Shown: positions 32,128 to 39,331 of the stretch, in pieces | Numbering within the stretch: the first letter of the stretch is position 1 | Layout: the number at the start of each line of letters is the position of its first letter | NCBI RefSeq assembly: GCF_002278035.1 | Contig: NZ_CP022604.1 | Span: forward strand, 992,001 to 1,056,000 | DNA length: 64,000 bases | Source of the DNA: Ochrobactrum quorumnocens | GTDB taxonomy: Bacteria; Pseudomonadota; Alphaproteobacteria; Rhizobiales; Rhizobiaceae | Direction of reading: 5' to 3' | Translations under genes and position numbers: made by a program | Notes under the pieces: model-generated | Seen by the model: the letters and a program-made list of their open reading frames with translations, nothing else | The model's database searches: none | What the model was told of the DNA's origin: nothing

Positions 32128-32853
32128 ATGAATACGCACCTTGGCGATACCCGCCTCTTGATTGAGGCGGGTCGAAAGCGTGGACTATTGCGCAATCAGA
32201 TGGCGTATGTGTTGGCCACTGCGTACCACGAGACTGCGCACACGATGAAGCCGATCAATGAGATGGGCGGTGAGAAGTATCTCCGGTCCAAGAAATACTG
32301 GCCGTATATCGGGCGCGGATACGTCCAGATCACTTGGAAGGCCAACTATGAAAAGGCTGGCAGAGTTCTGGGTATTGACTTCGTGTTGAAGCCTGAACTT
32401 CTCCTGCAGCCCAAATACGCGGCACCGATCATTATCGCGGGGATGGTCGAAGGCTGGTTCACCGGCAAGAAGCTGTCGGATTACATCACCCTGCAGAAGT
32501 CTGATTTCAAGAACGCTCGCCGGATCGTCAATGGCACGGACAAGGCCGAATTGATCGCTGGATATGCCAAGGATTACGATAAGGCCTTGCTTGCAGAAGG
32601 TTATGGCGTTGGCCAGGTGGTGACTGCACCGGCTGCTGATGTGGTGCCAACTCCGGTTGAGGAAAAACCAATATCGAAATCTTCGCGCTTCTGGACGTGG
32701 ATCGGCAGCGGTGGCGCAGGTGCTGCAATCCCGTTTGTCGATTGGCGGGTACAGATGGCGCTTGTCGTGTTCGTTCTTGCGCTCGCGGCTTATGCAATCT
32801 TCACCATGCCACAGGCCAAGGCCAAGCTTGAGAAGCTGGTGGACGCGCTATGA
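32128..32853 (+). CDS. Endolysin, GH19-type with C-terminal membrane segment
   Basis: The 241-aa product has a GH19 chitinase/lysozyme-like domain (about residues 1-150): the catalytic Glu in ATAYHETAHTMKP and the signature YIGRGYVQITWKANYEKAG. A Pro/Val-rich linker follows (about 160-178) and then a C-terminal hydrophobic span (MALVVFVLALAAYAIFTM, about 211-228). It should cut peptidoglycan; the anchor suggests it is held in the membrane until triggered. ATG preceded by GAGGG. Overlaps the spanin gene by ATGA. Confidence 0.85.
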   Translation: MNTHLGDTRLLIEAGRKRGLLRNQMAYVLATAYHETAHTMKPINEMGGEKYLRSKKYWPYIGRGYVQITWKANYEKAGRVLGIDFVLKPELLLQPKYAAPIIIAGMVEGWFTGKKLSDYITLQKSDFKNARRIVNGTDKAELIAGYAKDYDKALLAEGYGVGQVVTAPAADVVPTPVEEKPISKSSRFWTWIGSGGAGAAIPFVDWRVQMALVVFVLALAAYAIFTMPQAKAKLEKLVDAL

Positions 32854-33137
32854 GCGTCATTTGGGCCTTAATCCCGAACTGGCTGAAATATTCGATAGCT
32901 GCCCTTGTGGCAGCGTCTTTGCTTCTGGCGAGTGGGTATCTCGCCGGTAAGCGCCAAGGCCATCAGGACGCCATCACATACCAGCTCAAGCAAACCGTGA
33001 AAGCAGAAAGAGAGAGGGGCAAGGACGATGAGAAACTACGTGGCCTGTCGGATTATGATTTGTGCGTTGTTGCCCTTCGTCGTCGTGGCTTGCCAATCGA
33101 CCAGTGCGACGAGCTGCGCGGGGTTCAGACAGAATAA
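32850..33137 (+). CDS. Inner-membrane spanin (Rz-like)
   Basis: The 95-aa product has an N-terminal membrane anchor (YSIAALVAASLLLASGYLAG, about residues 14-33) followed by a charged helical periplasmic part (TVKAERERGKDDEKLRG). With the nested lipoprotein it would bridge the periplasm and fuse the membranes in the last lysis step. Order endolysin-Rz-Rz1 is the standard one. Confidence 0.8.
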   Translation: MSVIWALIPNWLKYSIAALVAASLLLASGYLAGKRQGHQDAITYQLKQTVKAERERGKDDEKLRGLSDYDLCVVALRRRGLPIDQCDELRGVQTE

Positions 33138-33240
33138 CATCTCACCCGCAGGCCTTGTCGCTCTGATCAAAACGGATCGGGCAGGGGCTGAACGGGTTGA
33201 GGGCAACGATGAAAATGGGAAGCGATGGGGTTGCTGGTAA
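33028..33240 (+). CDS. Outer-membrane spanin lipoprotein (Rz1-like), nested in Rz
   Basis: A 70-aa product in another frame that begins inside the Rz-like gene and extends 103 bp beyond it. It has a lipoprotein signal peptide with lipobox VVAC (Cys at residue 22) and a small Ser/Thr-rich mature part. Nested Rz1 genes are characteristic of lambda-like lysis cassettes. Its TAA overlaps the next start (TAATG). Confidence 0.75.
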   Translation: MRNYVACRIMICALLPFVVVACQSTSATSCAGFRQNNISPAGLVALIKTDRAGAERVEGNDENGKRWGCW

Positions 33241-33596
33241 TGACAACTGAAGCGGGACAGGACCGAGCCATTGGCCGTGTAGAAGGCAAGCTCGACCAGA
33301 TCATCAAGGATATGGATCGGGCGCGGGATGATCGGAAACAGCAATACGAGAAGCAAGAAAAGACCGATCGAACCTTGGACGAGGTCATGCGCAAGCTTCG
33401 TAGCGTGGACAACCGCCTTGAGAAGGTTGAGGAGCCGGTAGCAGATTTCAACCGCTGGCGAGAGCGAGGTGTCGGCGCAATCATGCTCGTTTCGTTCGTC
33501 GCCGGCGCAATCATGCTCGTTTCGTTCGTCGCGGCATCACTTGGCGGTTTGCTGGTGACGTTCGGTAAAAAGATTTGGGCTGCTATCGTCGGCTGA
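33240..33596 (+). CDS. DUF1515-like protein, possible holin
   Basis: ATG 33240-33242 overlaps the Rz1 stop; the frame is open slightly upstream to 33225. The 118-aa product has an N-terminal coiled coil (GRVEGKLDQIIKDMDRARDD, then DEVMRKLRSVDNRLEKVEE), as in the rhizobial phage family DUF1515, and a C-terminal hydrophobic part in which GAIMLVSFVA occurs twice in a row. No other holin is visible in the cassette, so this membrane protein is a candidate. Confidence 0.65.
   Translation: MTTEAGQDRAIGRVEGKLDQIIKDMDRARDDRKQQYEKQEKTDRTLDEVMRKLRSVDNRLEKVEEPVADFNRWRERGVGAIMLVSFVAGAIMLVSFVAASLGGLLVTFGKKIWAAIVG
33474..33533 (+). repeat. 30-bp tandem duplication in DUF1515-like gene
   Basis: Two copies of a 30-bp unit (33474-33503, 33504-33533) differ only at the last base. 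It keeps the frame and doubles a 10-residue hydrophobic block. Such duplications arise by slippage or unequal exchange. Confidence 0.9.
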
Positions 33597-33697
33597 TCAT
33601 TCGTTCGGGGCGGTTCCCGGCTCACCTATGTTTTCATTTTCTCTTTATTTCACACAGCGCTGCCCTAGATTAGGTCGTCTTAAGCTGGATAGAGGAC

Positions 33698-33934
33698 GTG
33701 CTTAAAGACATATATCGAATAGTCATTGTAGATAGTTTGGTTTCCGAACCATTTAGCGCTCAGTCATTGGCGCCATACTTGCCGCTAATTGATGAAAAGA
33801 GAATTGCGACTTTTCTCAGGTTAAACGCGTCCGAAAATTCGCATAACCGGCATGCATTCTTCATTCGATATTATCGGGGATGGTATCGTTTTAATTATTT
33901 GAGGTTGGAGGATATTGCAGCTTCAGGCAAATAA
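33698..33934 (+). CDS. Hypothetical protein, 78 aa
   Basis: Frame from GTG 33698 to TAA 33932-33934 with no internal Met; AGAGGA upstream is closer to the GTG than usual. The product is mixed-charge with aromatic residues near the end (FFIRYYRGWYRFNYL) and could fold as a small winged helix. Base composition is richer in A/T than the lysis genes. Directly followed by hairpins. Function unknown. Confidence 0.4.
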   Translation: MLKDIYRIVIVDSLVSEPFSAQSLAPYLPLIDEKRIATFLRLNASENSHNRHAFFIRYYRGWYRFNYLRLEDIAASGK

Positions 33935-33935
33935 A

Positions 33936-34001
33936 GGCCCCACGTATCCCAATGTCGCGGGGCCACGCAAGTGGTCGTACCCCAGCTTCCTCCAAGCTGG
34001 G
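33936..34001. terminator. Array-type hairpin and plus-strand terminator
   Basis: GGCCCC/GGGGCC (33936-33941/33959-33964) resembles the array terminators and is followed by a CCAC-GCAA-GTGG hairpin. A second stem CCCAGCTT/AAGCTGGG (33981-33988/33994-34001) ends in AATTTATT. Together they separate the lysis operon from the leftward genes beyond. Confidence 0.65.
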
Positions 34002-34045
34002 AATTTATTATACTATCAAGAAACTGATATTCTTAAAGACGATTT

Positions 34046-34327
34046 TCACTCTTCCGGCTCAGTCCCAGCGTAACCGTTCGCCATTCCAGCTGCTACGACC
34101 CTAATAGCATTGGCCGTTTCCATTTCATGCCAGCCTGCCGCCTTGGCCTCGGCAATCAGGTCTGGAATGCCGGGTGTCGATTTTCCAGCAAGTGCAGCAG
34201 CTGCGTCAGCTTCAGACGTACCTGATAAAGTTGCTTGCTCGATAAGATCAGTAATGCCTTGTGCTACAGCCTCTTGGCAATCCACATCTCGGTCTGGATA
34301 GAAGCCTGATTGTTTTGGTCCTAGCAT
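34046..34327 (-). CDS. Hypothetical phage protein, 93 aa
   Basis: ATG has the strong site CAGGAGG 6-7 nt upstream on the minus strand. The product is Ala-rich and acidic, helical (EADAAAALAGKSTPGIPDLI), with no membrane segment. It lies just after the SRAP gene on the same strand and may be the last gene of that operon. Family not recognised. Confidence 0.6.
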   Translation of the reverse strand: MLGPKQSGFYPDRDVDCQEAVAQGITDLIEQATLSGTSEADAAAALAGKSTPGIPDLIAEAKAAGWHEMETANAIRVVAAGMANGYAGTEPEE

Positions 34328-34373
34328 GTAATCCTCCTGCTCAAGGAAGAACGCGCCAAACGTCTAAAGGCTC

Positions 34374-35048
34374 CTAAAAGAGCGAAGTCTGCTCTTCATT
34401 ATCGTTGCTTGGCGTCAGGTCGATTAGGTCAGCATCTGGCAAAGGCTTCTGCATTTCCTTGGCTTCATCCCACGGAGCGCGCAGCCACACGTCTATTTCT
34501 TCGGTGGTGCGTAGAATGACCGGCATTGCTTTTGGGTGAACCGGCTTGACCACGGCGTTAGGCTCGGTTGTCAGGAATGCGAAGATATCGACCTCGACCG
34601 GGCCCTCTTTCTTCTTCCGCACACCTTTCCATGTCGTCCAGATACCGGTGAATGCAAAGAGTGGCTTTTCCTCGTTGAGAGCGAACCAGTGCAGCGGCTT
34701 GCGCTTTGTCTTCGGATCTGGCTCTTGTCCGTATTCAGAGAATGAAGTGGCTGGAACGATGCAGCGGCTTTCGACGCCTTGCCAGCGCCGCCAATGGGAT
34801 GACTTTAGATTTCTGACGTTCGTGACGCCTTTATCGATTTCCGTTTTCAGAAACTCACGGGGCGTCGGCATGCCCCAGCGCAACATCGTAAGCTCTGGGT
34901 CGTCAGCTTCGACGTTCCGAAGTACTGGCGCCGGATAATCTGGATACACATCAAGCTGCGGATCAACACGGTTCGTCACGTCACCGAACTTCGGGAACAG
35001 ACGGCGCATGGCCTCATGATTGGTCGTGATGTTATATAGATTGCACAT
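34374..35048 (-). CDS. SRAP family protein (YedK/HMCES-like)
   Basis: The 224-aa product starts Met-Cys, the Cys2 that forms a covalent link with abasic sites after Met removal. Other SRAP motifs are present: NVRNLKSSHWRRW, CIVPATSFSEYG with the active Glu, and HPKAMPVILR with the active His. These proteins protect single-stranded DNA at abasic sites. It lies in the same leftward cluster as the Y-family polymerase below a LexA box, so joint induction by DNA damage is likely. Confidence 0.9.
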   Translation of the reverse strand: MCNLYNITTNHEAMRRLFPKFGDVTNRVDPQLDVYPDYPAPVLRNVEADDPELTMLRWGMPTPREFLKTEIDKGVTNVRNLKSSHWRRWQGVESRCIVPATSFSEYGQEPDPKTKRKPLHWFALNEEKPLFAFTGIWTTWKGVRKKKEGPVEVDIFAFLTTEPNAVVKPVHPKAMPVILRTTEEIDVWLRAPWDEAKEMQKPLPDADLIDLTPSNDNEEQTSLF

Positions 35049-35083
35049 GCGCTCCTCCTGCTTGAGGAAGAATAGCGCGCATT

Positions 35084-35266
35084 TTACCGGCGTCCAGCCA
35101 GTGCCTCTTCGCCTTCTTGTTTATGGGCGCGGCAAAACCAGAGCTGCCCATACTTGGTTTTATATCCAAAGGATCCCCATGCCTTGCAGCCTTCAGCATC
35201 ACACCAATGCTCAAAAAGCTTTCCGGGCTTGGACACGCGACCGTTATCACCACCATAACCGCTCAT
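35084..35266 (-). CDS. Small Cys/His protein, 60 aa
   Basis: The product has CDAEGC and a later FCRAH, a possible single zinc site, and an aromatic middle. It overlaps the next upstream gene by 4 bp (ATGA) and lies 36 bp before the SRAP gene. Similar small ORFs accompany Y-polymerases in Rhizobiales phages and plasmids as far as I recall; function unknown. Confidence 0.6.
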   Translation of the reverse strand: MSGYGGDNGRVSKPGKLFEHWCDAEGCKAWGSFGYKTKYGQLWFCRAHKQEGEEALAGRR

Positions 35267-35517
35267 GCTAAACCACCCACAAAGCCGCTCATTTCTTTAA
35301 GGCGCACCATGGATAGGCGCATCGGTCCATTGCAGCCCCGGCGTTTGCATACGGCCTTTTTCTCGATCTCATCTAGATAAAGTTGCGAGCGGTCTTTTTC
35401 TTGGCAGAGCATTGTTCGATCCGTATAGGCGAGGCGGTTACATTTGCGGCATATCAATTCGAGCTTCTGATCGTCTGCCAGATCGCCAACCTTGACTGTT
35501 GTTTTCCAGTTTCCCAT
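35263..35517 (-). CDS. Zinc-ribbon protein, 84 aa
   Basis: The product has two Cys pairs, CRKC near residue 23 and C-KRRGC near residue 57, consistent with a zinc ribbon. It overlaps the end of the polymerase gene by 1 bp and the following gene by 4 bp, so the three are one operon. It could help the polymerase bind DNA or partners; this is inference. Confidence 0.65.
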   Translation of the reverse strand: MGNWKTTVKVGDLADDQKLELICRKCNRLAYTDRTMLCQEKDRSQLYLDEIEKKAVCKRRGCNGPMRLSMVRLKEMSGFVGGLA

Positions 35518-36791
35518 TACCAGAAATCCTCGGCGCTAGGGATCCGCGTGTAGCTGATCTTGCCACCGACATGACCGCCTGCCGGTGGTTTCCATTCACC
35601 CATGCTGACAATCGTGCCGGAATATTTCGAGTTGAGTTTATCAACTGCCCCGTTGGCGCGTTCCCATTTCTGGCGCAGCTCGTCGTCATTATCGAGCAAA
35701 TCAATCTGCCGCTCGTCGGCTGGTGACAGGTCGTAAAGTGTGACGCCAACCCGAAAGATCTCGACGCCTTTCGGAAAGTCTTTTCTGACGTTCTGCCAGA
35801 GTGCATGCAGGCCGGATAAAATGGCTTGATCATCATTGACGACAGAAAGGTGATGCTTGCCAAACCATGAGCCGTCACGGATCGACAGCCAGAGCCATAA
35901 GCCCCCGGCGTAATAGTTCTCTCTGCGCAGGCGACGGGCAGCTTTCGTGAGCAATAGGCGCGATATCTCATATGCGCCGTCAATCTTGCGAGCTTCGGGC
36001 GGTAGCACTCGACCGTGGCCGAACATGCCGCGCTGCTGCTCTGGCGCTTGGATGTCATATCCGTGCAGCGCATACCAAAGCCGCTCGCCATTCACGCTGT
36101 TCCAGATTTTGCGCATGTGTTTCGGTTGAAGCGCATAGAGCTGCTCGGTGCTGTAAACCCGATTTCGATAAAGCCGCTTTGCCATGCTCGACCCGATGCC
36201 GGGAATATCCTCCAGCTCGACCTTAAGCAATGGCGCGGGCATCGAGGCGGGCCGCCATATCGCAAGGCCGTTGCCATAGCTTCCGTGTCGCTTGCTTTCT
36301 TCTTTGCCAGCCTTGCAGGCGATCTTCGCCAGCTGGCGGTTGGCGGCAAAGCCGATTGAACTGGTGATGTATGGGCCGATGTTGTCAGCAATCGCAGCTT
36401 TTATCCTTGCTGCGAGCAATTCAGGATCTCGCTTTCCGCTGTCATCGAGAACGCATGTCAGTTCATCGATGCTCTTTGCGGTGTCGATGGCGATCACCGT
36501 TTCGATCTCGCAGAGCAGGGCGTTATGTGCTCGGCGGTAAAGGTCTGGCTTTTGCGGAACAAGTACAAGATCCGGACACACCCGCAATGCGTCCTTGATC
36601 GGCATCACGTTCTTGACGCCTTGCGCCTTAGCTTCTTTCGAGCATGCAATGACTGCTGTGCGGTTTGTGCCTTCAAATGGAACCACACCTATCGGCCTGC
36701 CGCGCAGGCGCTTGTCGCACTGCTGTTCGACTGATGCGAAAAAGCCGTCGAAATCGAGGTATAGCCGTTCAATCGCCTCCGGCAGACGCAT
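35517..36791 (-). CDS. Y-family DNA polymerase (DinB/UmuC-like)
   Basis: The 424-aa product has the Y-family palm motifs YLDFDGFFASVEQQ near the N-terminus and KSIDELTC near residue 118, a helix-hairpin-helix (DIPGIGSSMAKRL), a little-finger region, and QIDLL near residues 362-366, close to the beta-clamp binding motif. It should copy past damaged bases. ATG 36789-36791 has GGAG 8 nt upstream; a longer frame to 36845 has no support. Preceded by a LexA box. It could use the host clamp or the phage DnaN at 770-1897. Confidence 0.9.
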   Translation of the reverse strand: MRLPEAIERLYLDFDGFFASVEQQCDKRLRGRPIGVVPFEGTNRTAVIACSKEAKAQGVKNVMPIKDALRVCPDLVLVPQKPDLYRRAHNALLCEIETVIAIDTAKSIDELTCVLDDSGKRDPELLAARIKAAIADNIGPYITSSIGFAANRQLAKIACKAGKEESKRHGSYGNGLAIWRPASMPAPLLKVELEDIPGIGSSMAKRLYRNRVYSTEQLYALQPKHMRKIWNSVNGERLWYALHGYDIQAPEQQRGMFGHGRVLPPEARKIDGAYEISRLLLTKAARRLRRENYYAGGLWLWLSIRDGSWFGKHHLSVVNDDQAILSGLHALWQNVRKDFPKGVEIFRVGVTLYDLSPADERQIDLLDNDDELRQKWERANGAVDKLNSKYSGTIVSMGEWKPPAGGHVGGKISYTRIPSAEDFW

Positions 36792-36873
36792 TACAAACTC
36801 CAGAAAACAGGGCGAACGAAACCTGCCTCGCGCACAGGGGTGCACAGGAACATATTCCGCTCAATGTGGATAT

Positions 36874-36888
36874 GTTCCTAAAATGTTC
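36874..36888. promoter_or_regulatory. LexA box (GTTC-N7-GTTC)
   Basis: GTTC at 36874-36877 and 36885-36888 with exactly 7 nt between is the alphaproteobacterial LexA site. It lies 83 bp upstream of the Y-polymerase start and should make this operon part of the host SOS response. Confidence 0.8.
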
Positions 36889-37082
36889 TCATTTGGAATA
36901 AGAGTCAATCCGCCTTTTTGCGGTTGTGGAAATCCGCCCTTAACGGGGTGGCTATCGGTGGCAAAACACCGAAAAGCGGCGGTCTTCGATTGGCGTCTAG
37001 CCCGCCCGGCATGACGGTAGGTCAAATGCCACACCCCGACCCTTGCGGGCGCGGGCATACTGGCCTCTACAGGTTAATAAAA

Positions 37083-37919
37083 ATGCAAGAAGGTTTTTCT
37101 TTTACGAGCGTTCGTCCAGTGTCTCCGGCTGCGAGCTACATTGGCGGAAAGAAGCAACTCGCGCAGCGCGTGACATCTGTCATCGAGCAAATCCCGCACG
37201 CTGTCTATGCAGAACCATTCGTTGGTATGGGTGGCGTGTTCTTCCGCCGTCAGCTGATCGCCAAATGTGAGGTTATCAACGATGTGTCTGGCGACGTGAT
37301 TACGCTCTTTCGGATCTTGCAGCGACATTATCCGCAATTTATGGAAACGCTAAAATTCCAGATCACATCTCGTAAGGAATTTGAGAGGCTCAAAGCTTGC
37401 GATGCCTCAACGCTTACGGATCTGGAACGCGCTGCACGGTTTCTTTACCTCCAGCGTCTGGCATTTGGCGGCAAGGTCAACGGACGCAACTATGGCGTAG
37501 ATACGGGCGGATCTGCTCGCTTCAACGTCAACCGCCTTGGCGTATTGTTGGAAGAGATCCACGAACGTCTCGCAGGCGTCCAGATCGAAAATCTGTCTTG
37601 GGCAGAATTCATTGATCGGTATGACACTCCGGGAACGCTGTTCTACATGGATCCGCCATATTTCGGTTGTGAAAATGATTACGGCAAGAACGTCTTCAGC
37701 CGTGACGATTTCGAGAGGATCGCCAAGCGGATGCAGGATATAAAGGGACGCTTCCTGATTTCCCTTAACGATACACCTGAAGTGCGATCAATCTTCTCGG
37801 CGTTCAAGATCTGCGATGTGTCGCTGACCTATACCGTTGGTGGCGGGCAGGCGAAACCAGTCGGTGAAGTTCTCATCATGGACCGAAAGCTGCCTGCTGT
37901 AGCGAATATGCCCGAATAA
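37083..37919 (+). CDS. D12-class adenine methyltransferase (Dam-like)
   Basis: The 278-aa product has SAM motif I in AEPFVGMGGVFF near residue 42, a D12-type middle part and catalytic DPPYF near residue 192. It methylates N6 of adenine in a short, undetermined target. ATG 37083 is used; the open frame upstream to 36918 has no family similarity. It diverges from the SOS operon. A remnant similar to its C-terminal GGGQAKPVGE occurs 2.9 kb away at 40838-40870. Confidence 0.88.
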   Translation: MQEGFSFTSVRPVSPAASYIGGKKQLAQRVTSVIEQIPHAVYAEPFVGMGGVFFRRQLIAKCEVINDVSGDVITLFRILQRHYPQFMETLKFQITSRKEFERLKACDASTLTDLERAARFLYLQRLAFGGKVNGRNYGVDTGGSARFNVNRLGVLLEEIHERLAGVQIENLSWAEFIDRYDTPGTLFYMDPPYFGCENDYGKNVFSRDDFERIAKRMQDIKGRFLISLNDTPEVRSIFSAFKICDVSLTYTVGGGQAKPVGEVLIMDRKLPAVANMPE

Positions 37920-38020
37920 CGGGCAAAGCCTATAATCTGACCTTTTGGAGGCATGGGCTTGCCAGAAAAGAAAACCGCGTTAAGATTATGAGCGTTGATC
38001 TCCGGATATCAATTATGAAG

Positions 38021-38058
38021 GCCCATCCAGCACCGTCATCTCGCTGGGTGGGCTTTTT
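38021..38058 (+). terminator. Terminator after the Dam-like gene
   Basis: GCCCATCCAGC (38021-38031) pairs with GCTGGGTGGGC (38043-38053), followed by TTTTT. Confidence 0.85.
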
Positions 38059-38063
38059 ATGTT

Positions 38064-38093
38064 GCCCCGGCGCTCTTCCCAAAACACCGGGGC
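38064..38093. repeat. Array-type CCCCGG hairpin
   Basis: GCCCCGG/CCGGGGC (38064-38070/38087-38093) matches the hairpins of the 30-31.6 kb array. No U-tract follows on the minus strand. Confidence 0.6.
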
Positions 38094-38156
38094 GGCACGG
38101 TCGTTCGTGAGTGCGTCTCCGTAGCGCAAACTTTAGCCTTGAGAAGGCCGGATAAC

Positions 38157-38231
38157 ATGTGAATAGTCATTGGTGGCATATTGGCCGCGGCTATCACGTA
38201 CATTGTGAGTGGCGGGCTAAAGGCGCTTTAA
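38157..38231 (+). pseudogene. Possible broken small membrane gene (TGA as codon 2)
   Basis: ATG 38157-38159 is followed at once by TGA, then in the same frame 22 codons for a clean membrane segment (IVIGGILAAAITYIVSGGLK) and TAA 38229-38231. A single change, for example TGG to TGA, would explain it. Alternatively the true start is elsewhere or the frame is fortuitous. The rest of the 473-bp gap 37920-38392 holds terminators and no convincing gene. Confidence 0.35.
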
Positions 38232-38337
38232 GCGTATCGGTCAGATATTTCGCTTACCCAGCATTAACCTTGATCGCATTTACTACGTTGGCTGGCTGAT
38301 CCAATCCGCACAGCTTCTAAGCCAGCGTCCTCCCTAA

Positions 38338-38376
38338 AACCCGCTCAGTTCAATGCTGGGCGGGTTTATTTTTCGT
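38338..38376 (+). terminator. Bidirectional terminator before the accessory cassette
   Basis: AACCCGC-TCAG pairs with CTG-GCGGGTT (38338-38348/38356-38366), followed by TATTTTT; it can end both the rightward transcript and the leftward Dam-like gene at 38393. Confidence 0.75.
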
Positions 38377-38392
38377 CAGAACTAAGGCTAGG

Positions 38393-39280
38393 TCAAAATC
38401 CAGAGGCTTTTTTAACTGCTCGATATTCAGCTTTATTAGAAAATACGCTATTGGGGCGGGACATACCTGGTCCGAATATCATCACTTCGGCGCCTTTACT
38501 GTAATTGCGCGCGCTATAGCCAATACTAAAGTCTTCCTGCTCGCAATCCTTATAAATATTCTTTATCTCAGACACGTTATCGTAGGATACAAACCATTTG
38601 TGATCCTTTATTGCTTTCACTCGTTCCGCTAAAGCAACGTGATCATCGTGAGAAAAGTGGTTTTGATATAAATAAGCGCCCTTAACGTAGTAAGGCGGGT
38701 CAATGTAAATCAGGCACCTCTGATACACATTACTGAGATGGTCCGTGAGGAAAACGGAAGCATCGAGATTAGTAACGTTAATACGCGACCTATAAAATCC
38801 AATTCGTTTAATACGTGAAACAAGTTCCTCTTTATTGAATCTGCAATCTAACTTCCACTCGCCCGCTTGTAGTACGCCACCAATCATTCCCCCATTCAGG
38901 ATACCTGATCGGTTGGTACGATTTAAGAAAAAGGTGGAGAAACCAATTTCTACGATGCTACGATTGGTGTGGTCTTTCTTAATATCACGCTGGATGCGCC
39001 AATTGTCGACAGACACTTCTGTTTCAAGAATTTTTGATATCAATTCGTCCGTGTGATCAACTGCGGCTTTCCAGAACGAATAAACCGCGAAATCCAAGTC
39101 ATTGATATGTATCTGTTTCACTCTCTCCGAGAAAAGGAGTGACAGGGCTACAGCGCCTCCACCTGCGAACGGTTCAGCGTAGTGTCCGCCTTCGAGGCCA
39201 TTCATCTGCAGAAGGGCCTCGATATAGGGAGCAAGTTTTCCCTTGCCTCCGGGATATCTCAATGGAGAATAGTTTGCCAT
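38393..39280 (-). CDS. Second D12-class adenine methyltransferase (Dam-like)
   Basis: The 295-aa product starts YSPLRYPGGKGKLAPYIE, typical of D12 enzymes, with motif I in AEPFAGGGAVALSLLF near residue 37 and catalytic DPPYY near residue 193. It differs strongly from the Dam-like protein at 37083. Downstream partner of the ParB-domain gene, 51 bp apart. Codon use is richer in A/T than the phage core. Possibly a modification part of a defence or maintenance cassette; no nuclease is visible beside it other than the ParB-like fold. Confidence 0.85.
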   Translation of the reverse strand: MANYSPLRYPGGKGKLAPYIEALLQMNGLEGGHYAEPFAGGGAVALSLLFSERVKQIHINDLDFAVYSFWKAAVDHTDELISKILETEVSVDNWRIQRDIKKDHTNRSIVEIGFSTFFLNRTNRSGILNGGMIGGVLQAGEWKLDCRFNKEELVSRIKRIGFYRSRINVTNLDASVFLTDHLSNVYQRCLIYIDPPYYVKGAYLYQNHFSHDDHVALAERVKAIKDHKWFVSYDNVSEIKNIYKDCEQEDFSIGYSARNYSKGAEVMIFGPGMSRPNSVFSNKAEYRAVKKASGF

Positions 39281-39331
39281 TTTTACCTCGCTGGAATGAG
39301 GCGTAACATGTGTTGTCGCGCTCGGCCAGCG

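Noticed and set aside
38160..38300. GTG-started 46-codon plus frame after the Dam-like gene
   Set aside because: No ribosome-binding site and an unlikely residue mix; the overlapping membrane-peptide frame with a stop at codon 2 explains the sequence better, and neither is secure.
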